Part shown: in pieces, positions 1 to 7,422 of the stretch
How positions within the stretch are numbered: position 1 is the first letter of the stretch
Layout of the letters: every line of letters starts with the position of its first letter
Assembly: GCA_012840085.1 (NCBI GenBank)
Contig: DUMB01000090.1
Coordinates: 1 to 64,000 of the forward strand
DNA: 64,000 bases
Direction of reading: 5' to 3'
Source of the DNA: Clostridiaceae bacterium
GTDB taxonomy: Bacteria > Bacillota > Clostridia > Acetivibrionales > DUMB01
Notes under the pieces: generated by a model
What the model saw: the letters and a program-made list of their open reading frames with translations, nothing else
Database searches by the model: none
Told to the model about the DNA's origin: nothing
Made by a program: the position numbers and the translations under genes

Positions 1-200
1 AGAAATAACATAAATATAACTATGAGGTAATACATATACGCACATTTTCACATTTTTTAAGAAAATTCAAGCCAATTATAATCTAAGCTAAAACATCTAT
101 CTTGTATCCTCAACTCCTATAAAAAATGGCCGTTATCTAATCTGGTAACTCAACTATTAATTTTCGGGACGGTTGATATGTTCCCTCAAGCAACAAAAAT

Positions 201-268
201 AAGGGTTTCCTGACATTGCCACATCCGGCAGATCGGCCTCGAGAAAAGCTAAATGTCTGGAAACCCTT
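201..268 (-). terminator. Probable terminator of the rlmD-like gene, large-loop hairpin
   Basis: Two 17-base arms (201-217 and 252-268) are complementary with one mismatch and enclose a 34-base loop that contains further short self-complementary segments. Read on the minus strand the hairpin follows the stop of the methyltransferase gene by about 20 bases and is followed by a T-rich run (ATTTTTGTTG). The large loop is unusual for an intrinsic terminator, so it may also be a small palindromic repeat serving as one. Bases 1-200 show nothing else I can name. Confidence 0.6.
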
Positions 269-290
269 TATATACAAGCTTTTCAGTTTT

Positions 291-1661
291 TTATTTCTCA
301 ACCTTTGACATCAATGTGACGCACTCAACATGGTGCGTCCAGGGGAACATGTCCACCGGCTGCACCTCCACAGCCCTGTAGCCGTTCTGGTCCAGGTAGT
401 GCAGGTCCCTTGCCAGTGTGGACGGATTGCACGATACATATACAATCCGCTTCGGCTGCATGTCCACCAATGTTTTCAGCAGTCTCTCGTCACAGCCCTT
501 CCTGGGTGGATCCACTACCACCACGTCTGCCCTTATACCGTTGGCGTACATCTCAGGTATGACCGTTTCCGCTTCCCCGGCAATGAACTCCACATTGTTC
601 ACTCCGTTTTCCTCCGCATTTCTTTTCGCATCCTTTACTGCATCTTCCACCACTTCAACCCCATATACCTTTCCTGCTTTTTCGGATAAAAAGAGTGATA
701 TGGTTCCTATGCCGCAGTACAGGTCAAAAACTGTCTCGGTGCCGGTAAGGCCGGCATACTCCAAAGCTTTATTATATAGAACTTCCGTCTGTATGGGATT
801 TACCTGGTAGAATGACAGAGGCGATATGTGAAACTTGTATTTGCCAATATAATCTGTAATTGTGTCGCTGCCGAATATTTTTATGTTTTTCTCTCCCAGA
901 ATTACATTCGTATTCTTTGTATTAATATTCAAATAAATACTCTTGATTTGCGGCACGGCGGAAGTAAGCTCCTTTACCAGAGCTTTTCGCGCAGGCAAGT
1001 CCCGGGCGTTTATCACCAGCACCACCATGACTTCTCCCGTCTTGAATCCAACCCGGGTCATAATGTGGCGTAATATTCCCACTTGATTTTTCTCATCATA
1101 TATGCTTATGCCATGCTTTGAAATAAAATTTCTTATAAGCTCCGTAATCTCCGAGCTTAGCTCGTCCTGTATCCCACAGCTTGCACTGCCTATGTCTATA
1201 ACGTCATGGGACCTTTTAGCAAAAAAACCTATTAAAGGCTTCGCCGGTGTACCCGCTACCGGAAGCTGTGTCTTATTCCTGTATCTGAGAGGTTCTTCCA
1301 TGCCTATAGTGTTGTGCACAACGGCATTTTCAAGTTTTCCTATACGCGTGATATTGTCTTTTACTGTATTGGTTTTGAATTCCAGCTGGGCTTCATAGCT
1401 CAAATGCTGAAGACTGCAACCTCCACAGCGCTTGTAAACCGGACAGAAGGGCTCTGTCCTCTGTGGTGAAGCCTCCAGTATTTCTAGCAGCTTGCCCACT
1501 GCATAGCTTTTTGTAACTTTTATTATTTTAATATGAACTTTTTCTCCCTTAATTGCTCCCTCCACAAATACGGTAAAATTATCAATTCTCCCCACCCCAA
1601 GCCCGTCATGGGTCATTCCGTCAATTTCTATATCATATTCTGCATTCTTTTGTACAACCAT
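291..1661 (-). CDS. rlmD: 23S rRNA (uracil-C5)-methyltransferase, RlmD/RlmCD (TrmA/RumA) family
   Basis: SAM-dependent enzyme of the TrmA/RumA family that makes 5-methyluridine in 23S rRNA; in Firmicutes one RlmCD enzyme usually handles both U747 and U1939. From the chosen start (456 aa) I see an N-terminal TRAM-like region (~1-60), four iron-sulfur cysteines (C73, C79, C82 in CPVYKRCGGC, and C162), a SAM motif DLYCGIGTISLFL (~315), VVVDPPRK (~385) and the catalytic Cys in VSCNPST (~C411). An upstream in-frame GTG at 1676 overlaps the ribosome site AAAGGTGG, so the ATG at 1661, 11 bases after it, is preferred. It is downstream of the chemoreceptor gene by about 30 bases and may be co-transcribed. 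TrmA activity on tRNA cannot be excluded from sequence alone. Confidence 0.9.
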   Translation of the reverse strand: MVVQKNAEYDIEIDGMTHDGLGVGRIDNFTVFVEGAIKGEKVHIKIIKVTKSYAVGKLLEILEASPQRTEPFCPVYKRCGGCSLQHLSYEAQLEFKTNTVKDNITRIGKLENAVVHNTIGMEEPLRYRNKTQLPVAGTPAKPLIGFFAKRSHDVIDIGSASCGIQDELSSEITELIRNFISKHGISIYDEKNQVGILRHIMTRVGFKTGEVMVVLVINARDLPARKALVKELTSAVPQIKSIYLNINTKNTNVILGEKNIKIFGSDTITDYIGKYKFHISPLSFYQVNPIQTEVLYNKALEYAGLTGTETVFDLYCGIGTISLFLSEKAGKVYGVEVVEDAVKDAKRNAEENGVNNVEFIAGEAETVIPEMYANGIRADVVVVDPPRKGCDERLLKTLVDMQPKRIVYVSCNPSTLARDLHYLDQNGYRAVEVQPVDMFPWTHHVECVTLMSKVEK

Positions 1662-1693
1662 AATAGTAACTTCCACCTTTCAACAATCAGCAA

Positions 1694-4177
1694 TTAACCA
1701 AAGCTGTATTTTTTCAGGACATCATGCAGTCTGGCAGTTGCCTGGTCCAGACTCAATGCCAATTCTTCCAGTCCCAGAATTATTTTGTTTTGCTCCTCAA
1801 TACTTCTGCTAATATATTCCCCTTTACCGGCTGCATTAGCCGCAGTTTCCTCTATTGTATCAAGAATTCTGGCCATTTCGCCTGCATTCCTTGACTGTGT
1901 CCCGGCGGTTTTCGCTACAGTCTCAACTGACTTTACTACAGTCTGAATGGATTTTATAATTTCATGCATACCTGTCTTGACATTGCTTACCTTTCCGGCA
2001 CCTTCTTCAAATTCCACAAAACCGCTGCCAATGCTCTCAGCTGCATCTTTTATTTTATCCTGTATCTCAACAATTTGCGCCTTTATTTCGTGCGCAGCTT
2101 TGTTGCTTGCTTCTGAGAGCTTTCTTATCTCCTCTGCGACAACAGTGAATCCCTGTCCTTCCTTTCCTGCCCTGGCAGCCTCTATTGCAGCGTTGAGTGC
2201 CAACAGGTTGGTCTTGGAGGCAATTTCAGTTATCTTATTAGTAATATCCCCTATTTTGCCTGATGATTCATCAAGCTGATTTATGGAATCGGTTATGGAC
2301 CTCACGGTTTCAGCAACCTTATTAATAATTTCCTCTGCTTCTGACGCCGACTGTTTTTCCTTTTCCGCTATTTCAAGTACTTTTATTCCCTTATCTACTA
2401 CATTTGAGACTACCTGTTGTATATTTTCAGCCCTGGATTCAAAGCCTTCATTAGATTTCTGCATGCCGGAAGATTTTATACTTCTTTTAAAACTTTCAAA
2501 AAATTCCGATAATTCACCGGAAATATGTCTTACATTGTTTTTCCCGGAGTTAAAGGAATCAACAAGTTTGCTTTTTAATCTGCTGATATCATCAGCAGTT
2601 TCTCTGATACGGTCTGTAATTGTCTGGTGCTCTTCCAGGACATTGTTTACCTTGCTGCCTAATTCACCTATTTCATCATCTCTGGTCACAGGCACCCTCG
2701 CTTTTAAGTCTCCCCTGTGTACTCTCTCAAGATAATCTATCATTCCTTTTATTGACTTGTTTACTCCGGAAAGTGCAGTAGCAAGTATATATCCCGTTAC
2801 GACTGAAATCAGTGTTATAACAAGCAGTGCTGCCAGGATACCTGTCTTTATCTTCTCCGAAGTGTCAAAATCTGCATCCAGGTACTTGTTAAATGAGTTT
2901 TCCAGAGTTTCTGCCATATCTATGCACTGACCCAGCTCATCCTCTATCTTCCCAAAAGCACCGGCAACCGTTCCTTTATTTATATTTTCGATGGCAGACA
3001 GCAATTCATTGTATTCTGCATCTAAAGTTTCAACCAATGCTTTTATCTCGTTAAGAGTACCTACATCACTTGAAGGAAGCAGACTCTCCAACTGCCGGAA
3101 GCACTGATTCAATGCTTCGTTTTGTGTATTATATCCATCAAAATCCTCGCTGCCTGTTACCAAAGCCTCGGCAGGAAAACCATATTTCTCATCTGTAAGC
3201 GCTGCCAACCCTTTTAGCTGGCTTAATGCATCAAGTTCTTTTTTCAAGCTTCCCACTGCTTTTGTATCTAATAGTTCGATATGGCCAGCTGTACCAACGG
3301 TCAGGTTATTAATAGCATTAATAGCCAGCCTTATCTGTTCCGCAACCTTATATCCATTATCAATACTTTCCCCGGCATCTGAGTCATTCCTTCTCCCTTC
3401 CGCTTCCGGCACTGCATGGGATACTTTCTCATCCTCTTCACCCTGCCCGGTTTCAAATCCATTTTGGAATCCTTCTCCTGTTTTCTTTTCATCCCCTTCC
3501 TGTCTTATCCGGGCATCTGCCTCAGACCTGGCTCCAGGTTCCATATAATAATCTTCTTTAAGACGTTTTTCAATCTCTCCCAGTTGTGCAGCTATATCTT
3601 CAAGCCGGCTGTCTTTTTCATTTATACTTGATTTAAGCTGTGATATATTCTTTGAAATGCTGCTGACAGCTGATGATATACGCTCTTGCACCGAAAACTC
3701 AAGTTCTTCCCCAAGTTGGTTAATTTTTTCATAACTGTCCTTTCTCTTTATAAATAAGCTTTCAAGTTTTGCTTTATCAGCCTCCGCTAAAGCTGTCATC
3801 AATTCCTTCTCAAAGGTATTAAGCGAACTGTCATTCAATTCTTTTAGCTTGTTCAGGCTTTGGACGTCATCTTCCGACAAATTTTGTGAATAACCAAGCA
3901 ACTTCTGAATAGCTGCATCAGCTTCATCATGTGCCTTGCTGAAATCATCTTTTAACGACATGTCGAAACTCAGTGCAATGCCTGTCGCAATCTCCTGCTT
4001 TTTATATATGGAATTCTGTATATTCTGAATTTCATTGATATATTTTTCATTTCTCTTAATGTTTGAAGCCCTTGACAATATAAAGTAATAGCCTCCCGCT
4101 GTAATCCCAAGTGATAAGATTGTTACTAAAATAATTACCGGAAATGCTACTGTTAATCTGCTTTTTATTTTCATCAT
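1694..4177 (-). CDS. Methyl-accepting chemotaxis protein, transmembrane, with long extracytoplasmic helical sensor
   Basis: Membrane chemoreceptor (827 aa) expected to pass a ligand signal to CheA/CheW. TM1 is at ~8-33, an extracytoplasmic sensor at ~34-443, TM2 at ~445-470, a HAMP domain at ~465-520, then the cytoplasmic signalling coiled coil with the conserved hairpin tip at ~651-690 ([28 protein letters not shown]). The sensor looks like a helical-bundle type but is interrupted at ~212-272 by a Gly/Glu/Asp-rich low-complexity linker, unlike the helical segments on both sides. ATG at 4177 follows GGGGAT; a second ATG lies one codon later. The ligand is unknown. The family call is secure from the signalling tip. 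Confidence 0.93.
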   Translation of the reverse strand: MMKIKSRLTVAFPVIILVTILSLGITAGGYYFILSRASNIKRNEKYINEIQNIQNSIYKKQEIATGIALSFDMSLKDDFSKAHDEADAAIQKLLGYSQNLSEDDVQSLNKLKELNDSSLNTFEKELMTALAEADKAKLESLFIKRKDSYEKINQLGEELEFSVQERISSAVSSISKNISQLKSSINEKDSRLEDIAAQLGEIEKRLKEDYYMEPGARSEADARIRQEGDEKKTGEGFQNGFETGQGEEDEKVSHAVPEAEGRRNDSDAGESIDNGYKVAEQIRLAINAINNLTVGTAGHIELLDTKAVGSLKKELDALSQLKGLAALTDEKYGFPAEALVTGSEDFDGYNTQNEALNQCFRQLESLLPSSDVGTLNEIKALVETLDAEYNELLSAIENINKGTVAGAFGKIEDELGQCIDMAETLENSFNKYLDADFDTSEKIKTGILAALLVITLISVVTGYILATALSGVNKSIKGMIDYLERVHRGDLKARVPVTRDDEIGELGSKVNNVLEEHQTITDRIRETADDISRLKSKLVDSFNSGKNNVRHISGELSEFFESFKRSIKSSGMQKSNEGFESRAENIQQVVSNVVDKGIKVLEIAEKEKQSASEAEEIINKVAETVRSITDSINQLDESSGKIGDITNKITEIASKTNLLALNAAIEAARAGKEGQGFTVVAEEIRKLSEASNKAAHEIKAQIVEIQDKIKDAAESIGSGFVEFEEGAGKVSNVKTGMHEIIKSIQTVVKSVETVAKTAGTQSRNAGEMARILDTIEETAANAAGKGEYISRSIEEQNKIILGLEELALSLDQATARLHDVLKKYSFG

Positions 4178-4677
4178 ATGCGTTTCATCCCCATATAAAA
4201 AAATATTAGTCCTGACTTAGAACAACATGGTAATTATTCTATGTTATATTTGCAAAATCCTCCTATTTTTCGCATAAACCGACAATTATTATTTTGATTT
4301 ATTATTTTTCGCCTTCAAAATATTTACCGCGTGAACGGGCAGTTGCGCATATAATACTTGTGCAGAGCCTTAGCATTATTAATTTCATGTTGCGGTTTTC
4401 GTTTATAAATCTTTTGACATATTGCAGCTTTCACAAAACAGCTTTCGAAAATGAATACCATAAAACTGCAACAGGCTCATCAATAAAAACAGAGCAAAAG
4501 CAAAGGCGATGGCAGTTAATTCTTTTTTGCATATTAATAGCAATAATATTGGATATACTATACTATATAAAATTCCTTACAAAAAAAGGACTTTTTAATT
4601 TTTTGTAGAATGAAGTTAGTTATAAAAAACCAAATGCAATAAATATAATTAAAATAATACATAGTTTGGCGGTAAAA
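4178..4677. other. Spacer between divergent chemoreceptor and M23 genes; no feature recognised
   Basis: AT-rich divergent intergenic region. It must hold promoters for both flanking genes, but I could not pick a convincing -35/-10 pair. A plus-strand reading frame at 4294-4608 begins with TTG, lacks a ribosome site and has no recognisable similarity, so it is not annotated. Confidence 0.4.
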
Positions 4678-5601
4678 ATGATTAGAGGAAAGTTAAAGAA
4701 CAAAAAACAATATTCATCTGTTATGATTATACCTCATTCTCAAGGTGAGGTTAAGTCACTCAGATTTTCGGCTTTCTATTTTAAATTGGCTGCAATGATT
4801 GGCATGCTGATGATAGTCGTATTGTGCATGGGAATAGTAATAAGCACTATATGGAAAGAAAACAGAGAGCTGAAAGAAAATATTTCTCAATTACTCGAAT
4901 TAACCAGTCGGCAAAAAGAACTCTTGGAAAGTCAAACTCTCGAATTACAGGCATTAAAAGATAATGACCGTAATATAGATGAAATACTGCAGCAATATGC
5001 TGATAGGATCCGTGAAATCACTGAAAACTATATATCCATGAATACCGGCAGCAGCCTTGCAAGCAGATCCGGAGGCCGCAACCCGAGTTCTTTTTCTGCT
5101 GACATAGCCGAATTGAAGAAGCTATTGGACAGCCTGAGCGAGATAAATTCAGCCGGCGAAGGATATAAAGTTGACTTGTCAGAAGCAGAGGAAAAGCTGC
5201 AAAAATATCTGGATGCAATACCTACATTATGGCCTGCTTCAGGAAGAAAAAATGACAGCTTCGGCTACCGTACGGATCCTTTCACCGGTAAGAAAACATT
5301 CCATGAAGGTTTAGACATTTCAGCCAGTTCAGGTACCCCGATTAAGGCATCAGCCAGCGGTGTCGTAGAGTTTGTGGGAAAAAAGGGCGGTTACGGCAAC
5401 TGCGTAATTATAAATCACGGTAACGGGATAAAAACATTATATGGTCATGCATCAAAACTTTTGGTAGAAGCAGGTCAGAAAGTGCAAAAGGGAGATGTAA
5501 TCGCAAAAGTAGGAAGTACAGGGCGAAGCACCGGACCGCACCTGCACTTTGAAGTGCTTGTTGGAGGCACTCCGGTAGACCCGCTGCAATATCTTGAATG
5601 A
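4678..5601 (+). CDS. Membrane-anchored M23 (LytM-type) peptidoglycan endopeptidase
   Basis: Cell-wall metallopeptidase (307 aa from ATG 4678). A cytoplasmic basic N terminus precedes one membrane anchor (~36-58), a coiled-coil stalk (~60-115), a Ser/Gly linker (~120-140) and a C-terminal LytM domain (~195-305). The zinc and catalytic residues are all visible: H209 and D213 in HEGLD, H257 in YGHAS, and H288/H290 in GPHLHFE, so it should be active rather than a degenerate activator. An in-frame TTG at 4666 is possible, but the GGCGGT ribosome site sits just ahead of ATG 4678. A bactofilin follows by 122 bases, a pairing common in cell-shape and sporulation modules. The stop codon lies in the first unit of a tandem repeat. 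Confidence 0.9.
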   Translation: MIRGKLKNKKQYSSVMIIPHSQGEVKSLRFSAFYFKLAAMIGMLMIVVLCMGIVISTIWKENRELKENISQLLELTSRQKELLESQTLELQALKDNDRNIDEILQQYADRIREITENYISMNTGSSLASRSGGRNPSSFSADIAELKKLLDSLSEINSAGEGYKVDLSEAEEKLQKYLDAIPTLWPASGRKNDSFGYRTDPFTGKKTFHEGLDISASSGTPIKASASGVVEFVGKKGGYGNCVIINHGNGIKTLYGHASKLLVEAGQKVQKGDVIAKVGSTGRSTGPHLHFEVLVGGTPVDPLQYLE

Positions 5602-5701
5602 CGGTTAAATTTTGAATGACAGTTAAATTTTGAATGATGATTAAGTTTTGAATGAAGATTAAATTTAAAATGTTCATTAAAATCTTGGATAATGGTTAAA
5701 A
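5594..5701 (+). repeat. Six 18-bp degenerate tandem repeats starting inside the M23 stop region
   Basis: Consecutive units begin at 5594, 5612, 5630, 5648, 5666 and 5684, all 18 bases. The first four fit TTGAATGANRRTTAARTT closely; the last two are more diverged. Unit 1 contains the last codons and the TGA stop (5599-5601) of the M23 gene. Units are contiguous with no spacers. Confidence 0.9.
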
Positions 5702-5723
5702 GTGCTTTCTCTGGGGGGATGTT

Positions 5724-6131
5724 ATGTTGAATAAAAAAAATAAGAGTTTTAACACTGTTATAGGTGCGGACACAATAATCAACGGCGATATCAAATCTGA
5801 CGGTTCCCTGCGGATTGACGGGAAAATAACAGGCAACATCGAGATTCAGGGCGATTTGTTTATTGGCAGCAGCGCAGTCATAAATGGCAATATTACCGCC
5901 CATAATATTGAGTTATCAGGTATGGTGGTAGGCAATGTACATTCTGAAAATTTAATGAGAATGCTGTCAACCGCAAAGCTTTACGGGGATATGCAGGTGA
6001 ACGCCCTTGTAGCTGATGAAGGAGCATTTTTTAAAGGAAAATGCAGCATGCCCAAGACATCTGAATCTGCAGAGTCTGCAAGCATAACGGAACCTGCAGG
6101 TACAACAGAGCCTGCAATGGGATCTGAATGA
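5724..6131 (+). CDS. Bactofilin family protein (DUF583)
   Basis: Self-polymerising cytoskeletal protein (135 aa) with the right-handed beta-helix typical of bactofilins. Residues ~12-105 show the repeating pattern of glycines and hydrophobics: GADTIINGDIKSDGSLRIDG, then GNIEIQGDLFIG and NGNITAHNIELSG. The C-terminal ~25 residues are a low-complexity Ser/Glu/Ala/Pro tail. The ribosome site GGGGGG stands 6 bases before ATG 5724. Bactofilins often act with M23 peptidases to localise cell-wall remodelling, and the gene directly follows one here; the functional link is inference from adjacency. Confidence 0.92.
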   Translation: MLNKKNKSFNTVIGADTIINGDIKSDGSLRIDGKITGNIEIQGDLFIGSSAVINGNITAHNIELSGMVVGNVHSENLMRMLSTAKLYGDMQVNALVADEGAFFKGKCSMPKTSESAESASITEPAGTTEPAMGSE

Positions 6132-6145
6132 CAGGACAAATTAGC

Positions 6146-6796
6146 CTATGCGTCAGGAGTGCTTGTCACAATAACCGTCTCTGCTACAGGGACGGTCTTT
6201 GAAATTTCAACCTTTCTGTGTGCCAGTGGTGCTATAATGTCTATTTCGGCACTTACATGAAGGTACATTCTGTGTATTGTCTGATTTGCCATTCCTGATT
6301 CAAATTCAGATTTAATTTCTGTTTCTATGTTTCCACAGGGCTTAAGGGATATATAAAGCTCAGGGCCTACGCCGGCAAAAACCGTGCTCCTGAGAAGAAC
6401 TCCCAAAGGTATGGAGATTCCTATTTTCTCTACTCCGTTTAATTTATTTTGCAGACTGGCGGAGAATTCACCCGAAAGCCTGTTTATCTTGCTTACATCA
6501 GTTTCAATGGAAGTAATTCCACCAAAGCCGTCTCTGCTCAACAATAAAAACTCACTGTGATCCCTGTTTTCAGTGAAAACCTCATCCACTGCCCTGTTTA
6601 TTGCATCGGTTACTATGGCTCTTGCTTTTGACTCGGATATATCCATTATGTACGGGACAATAGTCCTGTCAATATATGTAACAAAAATCGCCAGTATAAT
6701 AATCACTACAGAGAGCCTGAGAAAAATATTCAATTTTTTTGCATTTCGCCTCTTGGCATACCATAGCCTTCTATATAATATACTGTTTCTGAACAT
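6146..6796 (-). CDS. yunB: Sporulation protein YunB
   Basis: 216-aa protein matching the YunB family: a short basic N terminus, one membrane segment (~26-46, LRLSVVIIILAIFVTYID), and a conserved extracytoplasmic domain with TDAINRAVDEVF (~63-74) and IPLGVLLRSTVFAGVGP (~150-166). In Bacillus yunB is a mother-cell sporulation gene needed for efficient spore formation; its biochemical role is not established. It is convergent with the bactofilin gene (14 bases between stops). The ribosome site GGAGGG is partly buried in a perfect hairpin directly upstream (6806-6830), which could restrict translation. Confidence 0.88.
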   Translation of the reverse strand: MFRNSILYRRLWYAKRRNAKKLNIFLRLSVVIIILAIFVTYIDRTIVPYIMDISESKARAIVTDAINRAVDEVFTENRDHSEFLLLSRDGFGGITSIETDVSKINRLSGEFSASLQNKLNGVEKIGISIPLGVLLRSTVFAGVGPELYISLKPCGNIETEIKSEFESGMANQTIHRMYLHVSAEIDIIAPLAHRKVEISKTVPVAETVIVTSTPDA

Positions 6797-6802
6797 AGAA
6801 AA

Positions 6803-6830
6803 CCCTCCGAAACCATTATATGGTTTCGGA
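6803..6830 (-). promoter_or_regulatory. Hairpin sequestering part of the yunB ribosome binding site
   Basis: On the minus strand a perfect 10-bp stem (6830-6821 with 6815-6806) closes a 5-base loop. Its 3' arm ends in CGGA, which forms the start of the GGAGGG Shine-Dalgarno sequence (6808-6803); ATG follows 6 bases later. Three of the six Shine-Dalgarno bases are therefore paired. The hairpin is seen directly; a role in translational control is inference. Confidence 0.55.
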
Positions 6831-7422
6831 AGATTTTTGGTGATTAAAATAATACAATAATTTTATGATATTGAAATATTTTTATGCATATTAATTGAAA
6901 AAATGATAACTTTCATATAAAATTGGAAAAAATCCATTATATCAATGTTTTGCAGCAACAAATAAATTATTATTTTAAATACAATTTATGTTATAATTTA
7001 ATAATGCTAATAAATTGTACTATTTTAATTTGTTGTGCCAGGTAATGTGATAGCATAGTGGAGAGCTTAAAGCCAGCCGGCAAATTGAAAGATAAGGAAG
7101 ATCAGCTATAGGATTAGGCAGACCGGCTAAAGGATAAGGCAAATGGGTTAAGCAGGCTCCCCTCTGCAATCCCCGTGTTAAAAGAATTATCTTTTAACAC
7201 AAAAGAACAAAAGAATTGATTTGCCACGCAATGAGCTTATTAACTCCAAAGCTCGAAATCATGCTATCGTAATTACAGCTCAACAGGTAACGGCTTAACA
7301 TATTGAAAGCACTAATTATTAGAAGCATTAGTTATTGAAAGTTTTAATTAATTACATAAACGGAACATTTTCGATATAAGGTTCTTCTAATTTCTTAGAA
7401 GGATAAGCATAAGGAGGAAAAT
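6831..7422. other. Divergent yunB / pbp spacer with long-range complementarity and degenerate repeats
   Basis: Bases 7042-7056 and 7261-7276 can pair (GTAAT with ATTAC, then GATAGCAT with ATGCTATC). Between them are a perfect hairpin at 7175-7200 (GTGTTAAAAG / CTTTTAACAC), paired segments GGCAAAT (7079-7085) / ATTTGCC (7219-7225), and about three degenerate 21-base units at 7085-7150 built on GGCTAAAGGATAAGGCA. A possible -10 (TATAAT, 6992-6997) lies upstream. This may be a structured leader of the penicillin-binding protein gene; I recognise no known RNA family. Confidence 0.35.

Noticed and set aside
4294-4608. 104-aa plus-strand ORF in the chemoreceptor/M23 spacer
   Set aside because: TTG start, no ribosome site, no recognisable similarity; composition looks like translated AT-rich spacer.
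6174-6198. Hairpin ACCGTC/GACGGT inside yunB as a terminator for the bactofilin gene
   Set aside because: Short stem and only CTTTG follows, with no T run; too weak to annotate.
7042-7276. Known riboswitch (c-di-GMP, c-di-AMP, T-box, SAM) or 6S RNA before the PBP gene
   Set aside because: None of the conserved core sequences of these families could be found.
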